Shown here in pieces: positions 12,701 to 26,730 of a stretch of 64,000 bases of DNA (positions are counted from its first letter, which is position 1; the number at the start of each line of letters is the position of its first letter). The DNA comes from Hydractinia symbiolongicarpus. Its lineage: Eukaryota; Cnidaria; Hydrozoa; Anthoathecata; Hydractiniidae. The position numbers and the translations under genes were made by a program. The notes under the pieces were generated by a model. That model ran no database searches. It saw nothing but the letters and a program-made list of their open reading frames with translations, and had not been told where the DNA came from. The stretch lies in contig NC_079881.1 in the NCBI RefSeq assembly GCF_029227915.1, positions 23,785,501-23,849,500 on the forward strand, written 5' to 3'.

Positions 12701-14872
12701 GTATTTAGTGATTTTCTTCCGATATTACTAAGTTGTATTGCTTTTAACAGTGAAACGATTGACTGTGGGAATTAATTGAACTGATTCTGGACTGTGACCT
12801 TATTAATGTGCTAAATGAGCCAATTGGACTCCAAAGAATAACATTCTTCTTAAATCGACATGATTGTTGGAATTCAGCTAGTACGCTAGGCTCTGTGGTA
12901 GCGCTGTATTTAAAAATTTAGAAAAAGTAAGTCTTTTTTTGCTGTGGGACCAATCCTGGCCGTTAGCACGCGCTGAATAAATAGGAACAGTTCCAAAGAC
13001 TACATTTCATTGACCTTCTAGCGGTATAAGTCCGTTTGAGTTACAACGGTTCTGTCACATATTCGTACCAACATGTATTTAGCGATAGTATTCGGATATT
13101 ACTAGGTTCCATCGCTTTTAACAGTGAAACGCTTGACTGTGGGACTTAATTGAACTGATTTTGGACTTTGACCTTGTAAATGTGATAAATGAGCCAGTTT
13201 GACCACAAGAAATAACATTCTTCTTAATTTGACATGATTGCTGGAACTCAGCGATTACACTGGGCACTGTGGTAGGGCTTTATTAAAAAATGAAGATAAA
13301 CAAGTCATTTTTTACTGTGGGACCAATCATAGCCGTTAGCTCGCGCTGAAGAAATAGAGACAGTTTCAAAAACTACATTTCATTGAATTTCTAACGGGGT
13401 CAAACCGTTTGAGTTACAACGGTTGCGTCACATATTCGTACCAACATGTATTTAGTGATTTTCTTCCGATATTACTAAGTTGTATTGCTTTTAACTGTGA
13501 AACGATTGACTGTGGGAATTAATTGAACTGATTCTGGACTGTGACCTTATTAATGTGATAAATGAGCCAATTGGACTCCAAAGAATAACATTCTTCTTAA
13601 ATCGACATGATTGTTGGAATTCAGCGAGTACACTAGGCTCTGTGGTAGCGCTGTATTTAAAAATTTAGATGAATAAGTCTTTTTTTGCTGTGGGACCAAT
13701 CCTGGCCGTTAGCGCGCGCTGAATAAATAGGAACTGTTCCAAAGACTACATTTTATTGACGTTCTAGCGGTATAAGTCCGTTTGAGTTACAACGGTTGCG
13801 TCACACATTCGTACCAACATGTATTTAGTGATTTTTTTCCGATAATATTAATTGTATCGCTTTCAACAGTGAAACGATTGACTGTGGGACTTAATTAAAC
13901 TGATTTTGGACTTTGACCTTATATATGTGATAAATGAACAAATTTGACTACAAGACATAACATTCTTCTTAGTATGAGATGATTGCTGGAACTCAGCAAT
14001 TACACTGGGCGATGTGGTAGCGTTTTATTTAAAAATTAAGATAAATAAGTCATTTTTTATTGTGGGACCAATCCTAGCCGTTAGTTCGCGCTGAACAAAT
14101 AGAGACAGTTTCAATAACTACATTTCATTGACTTAATAAAGGTGTCAATCCGTTTGAGTTACAACGGTTGCGTCACGTATTCGTACCAACATGTATTTAG
14201 TGATTTTCTTCCGATATTACTAAGTTGTATTGCTTTTAACAGTGACACGATTGACTGTGGGAATTAATTGATCTGATTCTGGAATGTGACCTGATAAATC
14301 TGATAAATGGGCCAATTGGTCTCCAAGCAATAACATTCTTCTTAATTTGACATGATTGCTGGAATTCAGCGATTACATTAGGCTCTGGGATAGCGCTTTA
14401 TTAAAAATTTTTTAGATAAAAAAGACTTTTCTTACTGTGGGACCAATCCTGTCTGTTAGCACGCACTGAATAAATAGGATCTGTTCCAAAGACTACATTT
14501 CATTGACTTTCTAGCGGCATTGACTTTCTAGCAGCATAAATCCGTTTGAGTTACAATGGTTGCGTCACATATTCGTACCAACATATATTTAACGATAGTA
14601 TTCGGATATTACTAGGTTGCATCGCATTTAACAGTGAAACGTTTGACTGTGGAAATTAATTGAATTGATTTTGGACTTTGACCTTATAAATGTGATAAAA
14701 GAGCCAGTTTGACTACAAGAACTAAAATTCTTCTTAATTTGACATGATTGCTGGAACTCAGCGATTACACTGGGCTCTGTGGTAGCACTTTATTAAAAAG
14801 TTAAGATGAATAAGTCATTTTTTGCTCTGGGACCAATCCTAGCCGTTAGTTCGCGCTGAAGAAATAGAGACA
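8587..14872. repeat. 8,586-bp higher-order repeat, copy 2 (one monomer missing)
   Basis: This is the second copy of the block that starts at 1. The offset is 8,586 up to about 12597 and 8,213-8,214 after it, because the equivalent of 4011-4383 is absent. Past that point it keeps tracking copy 1: the 18-bp internal duplication at 6287-6320 recurs at 14501-14535. Similarity ends near 14872. Confidence 0.9.
14501..14535. repeat. 18-bp tandem duplication, second copy
   Basis: This is the same duplicated segment as at 6287-6320, in the corresponding monomer of the second 8.6-kb block. Confidence 0.85.
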
Positions 14873-15056
14873 ATTTTAAAAACTACATTTCATTGATTTT
14901 TCAACGGTGTCAATCCGTTTGAGTTGCAACAGTTGCGTCACATATTCGTACCAACATGTATTTAGTGATTTTCTTCCGATATTACTAAGTTGTATTGCTT
15001 TTAACAGTGAAACGATTGACTGTGGGAATTAATTGAACTGATTCTGGACTGTGACC

Positions 15057-17290
15057 TTATTAATGTGCTAAATGAGCCAATTGGACTTCAAAGAATAACA
15101 TTCTTCTTAAATCGACATGAATGTTGGAATTCAGCTAGTACGCTAGGCTCTGTGGTAGCGCTGTATTTAAAAATTTAGAAAAATAAGTCTTTTTTTGCTG
15201 TGGGACCAATCCTGGCCGTTAGCACGCGCTGAATAAATAGGGACAGTTCCAAAGACTACATTTCATTGACGTTCTAGCGGTATAAGTCCGTTTGAGTTAC
15301 AACGGTTCTGTCACATATTCGTACCAACATGTATTTAGCGATAGTATTCGGATATTACTAGGTTCCATCTCTTTTAACAGTGAAACGCTTGACTGTGGGA
15401 CTTAATTGAACTGATTTTGGACTTTGACCTTGTAAATGTGATAAATGAGCCAGTTTGACCACAAGAAATAACATTCTTCTTAATTTGACATGATTGCTGG
15501 AACTCAGCGATTACACTGGGCACTGTGGTAGGGCTTTATTAAAAAATGAAGATAAACAAGTCATTTTTTACTGTGGGACTAATCATAGCCGTTAGCTCGC
15601 GCTTAAGAAATAGAGACAGTTTCAAACACTACATTTCATTTACTTTCTAACGGTGTCAATCCCTTTGAGTTACAACGGTTGCGTCACATATTCGTACCAA
15701 CATGTATTTAGTGAGTTTCTTCCGATATTATTAAGTTATATCGCTTTTAGGAATGAAACGATTGCCTGTGGGACTTAATTGAACTAATTCTGGACTGTGA
15801 CCTTATAAACGTGATAAATGAGCCAATTGGACTCCAAGGAATAACATTCTTCTTAAATTGGCATGATTGTTGAATTCAGCAAGTACACTAGGCTCTGTGG
15901 TAGCGCTTTATTTAAATATTTAGATAAATAAGTCTTTTTTTGCCGAGGGACCAATCCTGGCCGTTAGCACGCGCTGAATAAATAGGAACAGTTTCAAAGA
16001 CTACATTTCATTGACTTTCTAGCGGTATAAATCTGTTTGACTTACAACTGTTGCGCCACATATTCATACCAACATGTATTTAGCGATAGTATTCGGATGT
16101 TACTAGGTTGCATCGCTTTTAACAGTGAACGCTTGACTGTGGGACTTAATTGAACTGATTTTGGCCTTTGACCTTATAAATGTGATAAATGAGCCAGTTT
16201 CACTACAAGAAATAACATTCTTCTTAATTTGACATGATTGCTGGAACTCAGCGATTACACTGGGCACTGTGGTAGCGCTTTATTAAAAAATTAAGATAAA
16301 CAAGTCATTTTTTACTGTAAGACCAATCCTAGCCGTTATCTGGCGCTGAAGAAATAGAGACAGTTTCAAAAACTACATTTCATTTACTTTCTAACGGTGT
16401 CAATCCCTTTGAGTTACAACGGTTGCGTCACATATTCGTACCAACATGTATTTAGTGATTTTCTTCTGATATTACTAAGTTGTATCGCTTTTAAGAGTGA
16501 AAGGATTGACTGTGGGATTTAATTGAACGGTTTCTGGACTGTGACCTTATAAATGTGATAAATGAGCCAATTGGACTCCAAGGAATAACATTCTTCTTAA
16601 ATTGACATGATTGTTGAATTCAGCAAGTACACTAGGCTCTGTGGTAGCGCTTTATTTAAATATTTAGATAAATAAGTCTTTTTTTGCCGAGGGACCAATC
16701 CTGGCCGTTAGCACGCGCTGAATAAATAGGAACAGTTTCAAAGACTACATTTCATTGACTTTCTAGCGGTATAAATCTGTTTGAGTTACAACTGTTGCGC
16801 CACATATTCATACCAACATGTATTTAGCGATAGTATTCGGATGTTACTAGGTTGCATCGCTTTTAACAGTGAAACGCTTGACTTGGGGACTTAATTGAAC
16901 TAATTTTGGCTTTTGACCTTATAAATGTGATAAATGAGCCAATTGGACTCCAAGGAATAACATTCTTCTTAAATTGACATAATTGTTGAATTCAGCGAGT
17001 ACACTAGGCCCTGTGGTAGCGCTTTATTTAAATATTTAGATAAATAAGTCTTTTTTTGCTGAGGGACCAATCCTGGCCGTTAGTACGCGCTGAATAAATA
17101 GGAACAGTTTCAAAGACTACATTTCATTGACTTTCTAGCGGTATAAATCTGTTTGACTTACAACTGTTGCGCCACATATTCATACCAACATGTATTTAGC
17201 GATAGTATTCGGATGTTACTAGGTTGCATCGCTTTTAACAGTGAAACGATTGACTGTGGGAATTAATTGAACTGATTCTGGACTGTGACC
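15057..17290. repeat. Higher-order repeat B, copy 1 (6 monomers, 2,234 bp)
   Basis: The block starts at the diagnostic variant TTATTAATGTGCTAAATGAG. The next monomer has GGTTCTGTCAC (15310) and GGTTCCATCTC. Later monomers have GTGAGTTTCTTCCGATATT and several have CCACATATTCATACC. The same order is repeated from 17291. Confidence 0.85.
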
Positions 17291-19896
17291 TTATTAATGT
17301 GCTAAATGAGCCAATTGGACTTCAAAGAATAACATTCTTCTTAAATCGACATGAATGTTGGAATTCAGCTAGTACGCTAGGCTCTGTGGTAGCGCTGTAT
17401 TTAAAAATTTAGAAAAATAAGTCTTTTTTTGCTGTGGGACCAATCCTGGCCGTTAGCACGCGCTGAATAAATAGGAACAGTTCCAAAGACTACATTTCAT
17501 TGACGTTCTAGCGGTATAAGTCCGTTTGAGTTACAACGGTTCTGTCACATATTCGTACCAACATGTATTTAGCGATAGTATTCGGATATTACTAGGTTCC
17601 ATCTCTTTTAACAGTGAAACGCTTGACTGTGGGACTTAATTGAACTGATTTTGGACTTTGACCTTGTAAATGTGATAAATGAGCCAGTTTGACCACAAGA
17701 AATAACATTCTTCTTAATTTGACATGATTGCTGGAACTCAGCGATTACACTGGGCACTGTGGTAGGGCTTTATTAAAAAATGAAGATAAGCAAGTCATTT
17801 TTTACTGTGGGACCAATCATAGCCGTTAGCTCGCGCTTAAGAAATAGAGACAGTTTCAAACACTACATTTCATTTACTTTCTAACGGTGTCAATCCCTTT
17901 GAGTTACAACGGTTGCGTCACATATTCGTACCAACATGTATTTAGTGAGTTTCTTCCGATATTATTAAGTTATATTGCTTTTAGGAGTGAAACGATTGCC
18001 TGTGGGACTTAATTGAACTAATTCTGGACTGTGACCTTATAAACGTGATAAATGAGCCAATTGGACTCCAAGGAATAACATTCTTCTTAAATTGGCATGA
18101 TTGTTGAATTCAGCAAGTACACTAGGCTCTGTGGTAGCGCTTTATTTAAATATTTAGATAAATAAGTCTTTTTTTGCCGAGGGACCAATCCTGGCCGTTA
18201 GCACGCGCTGAATAAATAGGAACAGTTTCAAAGACTACATTTCATTGACTTTCTAGCGGTATAAATCTGTTTGACTTACAACTGTTGCGCCACATATTCA
18301 TACCAACATGTATTTAGCGATAGTATTCGGATGTTACTAGGTTGCATCGCTTTTAACAGTGAACGCTTGACTGTGGGACTTAATTGAACTGATTTTGGCC
18401 TTTGACCTTATAAATGTGATAAATGAGCCAGTTTCACTACAAGAAATAACATTCTTCTTAATTTGACATGATTGCTGGAACTCAGCGATTACACTGGGCA
18501 CTGTGGTAGCGCTTTATTAAAAAATTAAGATAAACAAGTCATTTTTTACTGTAAGACCAATCCTAGCCGTTATCTGGCGCTGAAGAAATAGAGACAGTTT
18601 CAAAAACTACATTTCATTTACTTTCTAACGGTGTCAATCCCTTTGAGTTACAACGGTTGCGTCACATATTCGTACCAACATGTATTTAGTGATTTTCTTC
18701 TGATATTACTAAGTTGTATCGCTTTTAAGAGTGAAACGATTGACTGTGGGATTTAATTGAACGTTTTCTGGTCTGTGACCTTATAAATGTGATAAATGAG
18801 CCAATTGGACTCCAAGGAATAACATTCTTCCTAAATTGACATGATTGTTGAATTCAGCAAGTACACTAGGCTCTGTGGTAGCGCTTTATTTAAATATTTA
18901 GATAAATAAGTCTTTTTTTGCCGAGGGACCAATCCTGGCCGTTAGCACGCGCTGAATAAATAGGAACAGTTTCAAAGACTACATTTCATTGACTTTCTAG
19001 CGGTATAAATCTGTTTGAGTTACAACTGTTGCGCCACATATTCATACCAACATGTATTTAGCGATAGTATTCGGATGTTACTAGGTTGCATCGCTTTTAA
19101 CAGTGAAACGCTTGACTTGGGGACTTAATTGAACTAATTTTGGCTTTTGACCTTATAAATGTGATAAATGAGCCAATTGGACTCCAAGGAATAACATTCT
19201 TCTTAAATTGACATAATTGTTGAATTCAGCGAGTACACTAGGCCCTGTGGTAGCGCTTTATTTAAATATTTAGATAAATAAGTCTTTTTTTGCTGAGGGA
19301 CCAATCCTGGCCGTTAGTACGCGCTGAATAAATAGGAACAGTTTCAAAGACTACATTTCATTGACTTTCTAGCGGTATAAATCTGTTTGACTTACAACTG
19401 TTGCGCCACATATTCATACCAACATGTATTTAGCGATAGTATTCGGATTTTACTAGGTTGCATCGCCTTTAACACTGAACGCTTGACTGTGGGACTTAAT
19501 TGAACTGATTTTGGCCTTTGGCCTTATAAATGTGATAAATGAGCCAGTTTCACTACAAGAAATAACATTCTTCTTAATTTGACATGATTGCTGGAACTCA
19601 GCGATTACACTGGGCACTGTGGTAGCGCTTTATTAAAAAATTAAGATAAACAAGTCATTTTTTACTGTGGGACCAATCCTAGCCGTTATCTGGCGCTGAA
19701 GAAATAGAGACAGTTTCAAAAACTACATTTCATTTACTTTCTAATGGTGTCAATCCGTTTGAGTTACAACGGTTGCGTCACATATTCGTACCAACATGTA
19801 TTTAGTGATTTTCTTCCGATATTACTAAGTTGTATCGCTTTTAAGAGTGAAACGATTGACTGTGGGATTTAATTGAACGGTTTCTGGACTGTGACC
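17291..19896. repeat. Higher-order repeat B, copy 2 (7 monomers, 2,606 bp)
   Basis: The diagnostic variants recur at 17291 (TTATTAATGTGC) and 17544 (TTCTGTCAC), both 2,234 bp after copy 1. This copy has one monomer more than copy 1, so the next start is 2,606 bp further on. Confidence 0.85.
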
Positions 19897-22502
19897 TTAT
19901 TAATGTGCTAAATGAGCCAATTGGACTTCAAAGAATAACATTCTTCTTAAATCGACATGAATGTTGGAATTCAGCTAGTACGCTAGGCTCTGTGGTAGCG
20001 CTGTATTTCAAAATTTAGAAAAATAAGTCTTTTTTTGCTGTGGGACCAATCCTGGCCGTTAGCACGCGCTGAATAAATAGGAACAGTTCCAAAGACTACA
20101 TTTCATTGACGTTCTAGCGGTATAAGTCCGTTTGAGTTACAACGGTTCTGTCACATATTCGTACCAACATGTATTTAGCGATAGTATTCGGATATTACTA
20201 GGTTCCATCTCTTTTAACAGTGAAACGCTTGACTGTGGGACTTAATTGAACTGATTTTGGACTTTGACCTTGTAAATGTGATAAATGAGCCAGTTTGACC
20301 ACAAGAAATAACATTCTTCTTAATTTGACATGATTGCTGGAACTCAGCGATTACACTGGGCACTGTGGTAGGGCTTTATTAAAAAATGAAGATAAACAAG
20401 TCATTTTTTACTGTGGGACCAATCATAGCCGTTAGCTCGCGCTTAAGAAATAGAGACAATTTCAAACACTACATTTCATTTACTTTCTAACGGTGTCAAT
20501 CCCTTTGAGTTACAACGGTTGCGTCACATATCCGTACCAACATGTATTTAGTGAGTTTCTTCCGATATTATTAAGTTATATTGCTTTTAGGAGTGAAACG
20601 ATTGCCTGTGGGACTTAATTGAACTAATTCTGGACTGTGACCTTATAAACGTGATAAATGAGCCAATTGGACTCCAAGGAATAACATTCTTCTTAAATTG
20701 GCATGATTGTTGAATTCAGCAAGTACACTAGGCTCTGTGGTAGCGCTTTATTTAAATATTTAGATAAATAAGTCTTTTTTTGCCGAGGGACCAATCCTGG
20801 CCGTTAGCACGCGCTGAATAAATAGGAACAGTTTCAAAGACTACATTTCATTGACTTTCTAGCGGTATAAATCTGTTTGACTTACAACTGTTGCGCCACA
20901 TATTCATACCAACATGTATTTAGCGATAGTATTCGGATGTTACTAGGTTGCATCGCTTTTAACAGTGAACGCTTGACTGTGGGACTTAATTGAACTGATT
21001 TTGGCCTTTGACCTTATAAATGTGATAAATGAGCCAGTTTCACTACAAGAAATAACATTCTTCTTAATTTGACATGATTGCTGGAACTCAGCGATTACAC
21101 TGGGCACTGTGGTAGCGCTTTATTAAAAAATTAAGATAAACAAGTCATTTTTTACTGTAAGACCAATCCTAGCCGTTATCTGGCGCTGAAGAAATAGAGA
21201 CAGTTTCAAAAACTACATTTCATTTACTTTCTAACGGTGTCAATCCCTTTGAGTTACAACGGTTGCGTCACATATTCGTACCAACATGTATTTAGTGATT
21301 TTCTTCTGATATTACTAAGTTGTATCGCTTTTAAGAGTGAAAGGATTGACTGTGGGATTTAATTGAACGGTTTCTGGACTGTGACCTTATAAATGTGATA
21401 AATGAGCCAATTGGACTCCAAGGAATAACATTCTTCTTAAATTGACATGATTGTTGAATTCAGCAAGTACACTAGGCTCTGTGGTAGCGCTTTATTTAAA
21501 TATTTAGATAAATAAGTCTTTTTTTGCCGAGGGACCAATCCTGGCCGTTAGCACGCGCTGAATAAATAGGAACAGTTTCAAAGACTACATTTCATTGACT
21601 TTCTAGCGGTATAAATCTGTTTGAGTTACAACTGTTGCGCCACATATTCATACCAACATGTATTTAGCGATAGTATTCGGATGTTGCTAGGTTGCATCGC
21701 TTTTAACAGTGAAACGCTTGACTTGGGGACTTAATTGAACTAATTTTGGCTTTTGACCTTATAAATGTGATAAATGAGCCAATTGGACTCCAAGGAATAA
21801 CATTCTTCTTAAATTGACATAATTGTTGAATTCAGCGAGTACACTAGGCCCTGTGGTAGCGCTTTATTTAAATATTTAGATAAATAAGTCTTTTTTTGCT
21901 GAGGGACCAATCCTGGCCGTTAGTACGCGCTGAATAAATAGGAACAGTTTCAAAGACTACATTTCATTGACTTTCTAGCGGTATAAATCTGTTTGACTTA
22001 CAACTGTTGCGCCACATATTCATACCAACATGTATTTAGCGATAGTATTCGGATGTTACTAGGTTGCATCGCCTTTAACAGTGAACGCTTGACTGTGGGA
22101 CTTAATTGAACTGATTTTGGCCTTTGACCTTATAAATGTGATAAATGAGCCAGTTTCACTACAAGAAATAACATTCTTCTTAATTTGACATGATTGCTGG
22201 AACTCAGCGATTACACTGGTCACTGTGGTAGCGCTTTATTAAAAAATTAAGATAAACAAGTCATTTTTTACTGTGGGACCAATCCTAGCCGTTATCTGGC
22301 GCTGAAGAAATAGAGACAGTTTCAAAAACTACATTTCATTTACTTTCTAATGGTGTCAATCCGTTTGAGTTACAACGGTTGCGTCACATATTCGTACCAA
22401 CATGTATTTAGTGATTTTCTTCCGATATTACTAAGTTGTATCGCTTTTAAGAGTGAAACGATTGACTGTGGGATTTAATTGAACGGTTTCTGGACTGTGA
22501 CC
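19897..22502. repeat. Higher-order repeat B, copy 3 (7 monomers, 2,606 bp)
   Basis: The diagnostic variants recur at 19897 and 20150, both 2,606 bp after copy 2. The copy is nearly identical to copy 2 up to about 22502. After that the array follows the pattern found about 1,116 bp (three monomers) earlier instead of starting a fourth copy. Confidence 0.85.
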
Positions 22503-25500
22503 TTATAAATGTGATAAATGAGCCAATTGGACTCCAAGGAATAACATTCTTCTTAAATTGACATGATTGTTGAATTCAGCAAGTACACTAGGCTCTGTGG
22601 TAGCGCTTTATTTAAATATTTAGATAAATAAGTCTTTTTTTGCCGAGGGACCAATCCTGGCCGTTAGCACGCGCTGAATAAATAGGAACAGTTTCAAAGA
22701 CTACATTTCATTGACTTTCTAGCGGTATAAATCTGTTTGAGTTACAACTGTTGCGCCACATATTCATACCAACATGTATTTAGCGATAGTATTCGGATGT
22801 TACTAGGTTGCATCGCTTTTAACAGTGAAACGCTTGACTTGGGGACTTAATTGAACTAATTTTGGCTTTTGACCTTATAAATGTGATAAATGAGCCAATT
22901 GGACTCCAAGGAATAACATTCTTCTTACATTCACATAATTGTTGAATTCAGCGAGTACACTAGGCCCTGTGGTAGCGCTTTATTTAAATATTTAGATAAA
23001 TAAGTCTTTTTTTGCTGAGGGACCAATCCTGGCCGTTAGTACGCGCTGAATAAATAGGAACAGTTTCAAAGACTACATTTCATTGACTTTCTAGCGGTAT
23101 AAATCTGTTTGAGTTACAACTGTTGCGCCACATATTCATACCAACATGTATTTAGCGATAGTATTCGGATGTTACTAGGTTGCATCGCTTTTAACAGTGA
23201 AACGCTTGACTGTGGGACTTAATTGAACTGATTTTGGCCTTTGACATTACAAATGTGATAAGTGAGCCAGTTTGACTACAAGAAATAACATTCTTCTTAA
23301 TTTGACATGATTGCTGGAACTCAGCGATTACACTGGGCACTGTGGTAGCGCTTTATTAAAAAAGTAAGATAAACAAGTCATTTTTTACTGTGGGACCAAT
23401 CCTAGCCGTTAGCGCGCGCTGAAGAAATAGAGACAGTTTCAAAAACTACATTTCATTTACTTTCTAACGGTGTCAATCCGTTTGAGTTACAACGGTTGCA
23501 TCACATATTCGTACCAACATGTATTTAGTGATTTTCTTCTTACATTACTAAGTTGTATTGTTTTAACAGTGAAACGATTGACTGTGGGAATTAATAGAAC
23601 TGATTTTGGACTGTGACCTTATAAATGTGATAAATGAGCCAATTGGTCTCCAAGGAATAACATTCTTCTTAATTTGACATGATTGCCGGAATTCATCGAT
23701 TACATTAGACTCTATGGTAGCGCTTTATATAAAAATTAGGATAAATAAGTCATTCTATACTGTGGGACCAATCCTAGCCGTTAGTTCGCGCTAAAGAAAT
23801 AGATACAGTTTCAAAAACTACATTTTATTGACATTCTAAGGGTGTCAATCCGTTTGAGTTACAACGGTTGCGTCACATATTCGTAGCAACATGTATTTAG
23901 CGATATCTTTTCGTTATTACTAGGTTACATCGCTCTTAAGAGTGAAACGACTGACTGTGGGACTTAATTGAACCGAATTTGGATTGTGACCTTATAAGTG
24001 TGATAAGTGAGACAATTGGACTCCAAGAAGTAACATTCTTCTTAATTTGACATGATTGCCGAAACTCAGCGATTGCACTGGGCGCTGTGGTAGCGCTTCA
24101 TTTAAAAGTTAAGAAAAGAAAGTCATTTTTTACTGTGGGACCAATCCTAGGCTTTAGCGCGCGCTGAAAAAATAGCGACAGGTTCAAAATCTACAATTCA
24201 TTGACTTTCTAACGGTGTCAATCCATTTGAGTTACAACGGTTGCGTGATATATTCGTTCCAACATGTATTTAGTGATTTTCTTGTATTGCTTTTAACAGT
24301 GAAACGATTGACTGTGGGGATTATTTGAACTGATTTTGGACTGTGACCTTATAAATGTGAAAGTGAGACAATTGGACTTCATGAAATAACATTCTTCTTA
24401 ATTTGACATGATTGCCGAAACTCAGCGATTACACTGGGCGCTGTGGTAGCGATTTATTTAAAAATTAAGATAAAAAATTCAGTTTTACTGTGGGAGCATT
24501 CCCAGCCGTTAGCGGGCGCTGAAGAAATAGAGACAGTTTCAAATACTACATTTCACTGACTTTCTAGCGGTGTCAGTCCGTTTAAGTTACAACAGTTGGG
24601 TCACATATTCGTACCAACAGGTATTTAGCGATATTTTTCAGATATTACTAGGTTGCATCGCTTTTAACAGCGAAACGATTGACTGTGGGAATTAATTGAA
24701 CTGCTCTTGGACTTTGACCTTATAAAGGTGATAAATGAGCCAGTTTGACAACAAGAAAAAACAATCTTCTTATTTTGACATGGTTGCTGGAACTCAGCGA
24801 TTACACTGGGCGCTGTGGTAGCGCTTTGTTAAAAAAATTAAGATAATTAAGTCATTTTATACTGTGGGACCAATCCTAGCCGTTAGTTCGCGCTGAAGAA
24901 ATAGAGACAGTTTCAAAAACTACATTTTATTGACATTCTAAGGGTGTCAATCCGTTTGTGTAACAACGGTTGCGTCACATATTCGTACCAACATGTATTT
25001 ATTGATTTTTTCCAATATTACTAAGTTGTATTGCTTTTAACAGTGAAACAATTGACTGTGGGAATTAATTGAACTGATTTTGGACTTTGATCTTATAAAT
25101 GTGATAAATGAGCCAATTGGTCTCAAAGGAATAACATTCCTCTTAATTTTGACATGATTGATGGAATTCCACGATTACAATGCCGCTGTAGTAACGCTTC
25201 ATTTAAAAACTTAGATAAATAAGTCATAATTACTGTGGGACCAATCCTGGCCGTTAGAACGCGCTGAATAAATAGGAACAGTTTCAAAATCCACATTTCA
25301 TTGACTTTCTAGCGGTATCAATCCGTTTGAGTTACAACGGTTGCGTCACATATTCGTACCAACATGTATTTAGCGATATTTTTTCGCTATTACTAGGTTA
25401 CATCGCTCTTAAGAGTGAAACGACTGACTGTGGGACTTAATTGAACCGATTTTGGACTGTGACCTTATAAGTGTGATAAGTGAGACAATTGGGCTCCAAG

Positions 25501-25935
25501 AAGTAACATTCTTCTTAATTTGACATGATTGCCGAAACTCAGCGATTACACTGGGCGCTGTGGTAGCGCTTCATTTAAATGTTAAGAAAAGAAAGTCATT
25601 TTTTACTGTGGGACCAATCCTAGCCGTTAGCGCGCGCTGAAGAAATAGCGACAGGTTCAAAAACTACAATTCATTGACTTTCTATCGGTGTCAATCCGTT
25701 TGAGTTACAACGGTTGCGTGATATATTCGTTCCAACATGTATTTAGTGATTTTCTTCTGAAATTACTAAGTTGTATTGCTTTTAACAGTGAAACGATTGA
25801 CTGTTGGACTAAATTGAACTGATTTTGGACTTTGACCTTATAAATGTGATAAGTGAGCCAGTTTGACTACAAGAAATAACATTCTTCTTAATTTGACATG
25901 ATTGCTGCAACTCAGCGATTACACTGGGCGCTGTG
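22503..25935. repeat. Mosaic satellite without clear higher-order order
   Basis: Monomers here come from several classes. The first few copy the pattern near 21387 at a spacing of 1,116 bp. Those from about 23500 on are more divergent and have small private indels, for example near 24290 where part of a monomer is missing. There is no gene. Confidence 0.75.
25933..25935. repeat. Left copy of possible 3-bp target-site duplication (GTG)
   Basis: Uninterrupted monomers read GCGCTGTGGTAGCGC here. The left flank ends ...GCTGTG and the right flank starts GTGGTAGC, so GTG is present on both sides. Three bases is too short to separate a true duplication from chance overlap. Confidence 0.4.
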
Positions 25936-26725
25936 TTTATTTAACGACCTAAGAGTTGAAGATAATGACGATTCTAATCAACACAGTTGGGGTGATCAAG
26001 ATTGTAATTTTACGAAGGAGACTCAAAATACGCACCACGTAGATGTCAACAACCATATTCGTTCGTCAAATATCTTTAAAAATAATGTAACAAACTCACG
26101 AAGACCCAACCTTGTTATCAATCCGTTTCCCGAAAGAGATCAATTAGCTACGAATCTTGAGCATGAAAATGTACACCATTCTAAGAGGATACGGATAACG
26201 ACCGATAGTATACCAAAAGGTATTCGAGTGAAAGAATTTAATGAGCAAATAAAAAATGGAAATGTGAGATTTAAGATATTCCCAGGAGCAAGTGTCGAAA
26301 ATTTAAATTATTACGTCCACCCAACACTGGAACAAGAAAAACCTGATATTGTCGTTATCCATGTAGGAATCAACAATCTTTTATCAAGTCATCTAAATGC
26401 AGCGTCAGATAACAAAATTGCCGAACAGATCCTGGACATCGGAAAAAAATGTGTGCGTAACGGAGTAGAAAAAGTTTTTATCTCTGCCTTGGTTACGAGC
26501 AGACGTGTCGATTCTGATAGAATAAACAGTATTAACAAACTATTAAGAGAAGGATCCGATCTACACGATTATGGCTACATCAGACACAACAATATCAGAG
26601 AAGAACACCTATGGAAAGATGGCATACATTTACGAGAGAATGGTAAGATAATGTTAGCACGAAATTTTATAGCTTTTATAAATAATTTATTAGATCAGCA
26701 GGGGTGTTCAATAGGCTTGGACTAG
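25936..26725 (+). pseudogene. Retrotransposon ORF1 remnant with SGNH (GDSL-like) hydrolase domain
   Basis: An open frame runs to TAG at 26723-26725. The ATG that opens it (25898) lies in satellite DNA, so the first 12-13 of 275 residues are satellite-derived by chance. The true ORF1 N-terminus was lost by truncation. After a polar linker, residues about 95-265 look like the SGNH esterase fold found in ORF1p of CR1/L2-type elements. Block I is TDSIPKG (Ser104), block II is FPGAS (Gly130), block III is HVGINNLL (Asn159), and block V is WKDGIHLRENG (Asp241, His244). All four signature residues are therefore present. In the family, ORF1p coats element RNA and the esterase domain is thought to aid particle or membrane association. 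Here the frame is unbroken, unlike ORF2, but there is no reason to think that it is expressed. Confidence 0.88.
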
Positions 26726-26730
26726 TTTGA

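Larger units (their letters stand above)
1..25935. repeat. Satellite array, left arm (372-373 bp monomer)
   Basis: About 70 head-to-tail monomers, all in the same orientation. Taking the start at GTCACATATTCGTACC, monomers begin at 1, 374, 747, 1120, 1493, 1867 and 2240, a spacing of 373-374 bp. The array continues without a break to 25935. Conserved landmarks in order within a monomer are GTCACATATTCGTACCAACA, TGACTGTGGGACTTAATTGA, GACCTTATAAATGTGATAA, CTCAGCGATTACACTGGGC, ACTGTGGGACCAATCCTAGC and CCGTTTGAGTTACAACGG. Neighbouring monomers differ clearly, while monomers many units apart are nearly identical, which is the mark of higher-order repeats. No gene-sized reading frame exists. The array runs off the left edge of the window. 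Location at a centromere or in other heterochromatin is plausible but cannot be shown here. Confidence 0.97.

Noticed and set aside
1-25935. Regularly spaced repeats considered as a CRISPR-like array.
   Set aside because: The whole 372-bp period is homologous, not just a short repeat with unique spacers, and the unit is far too long. There are no cas genes.
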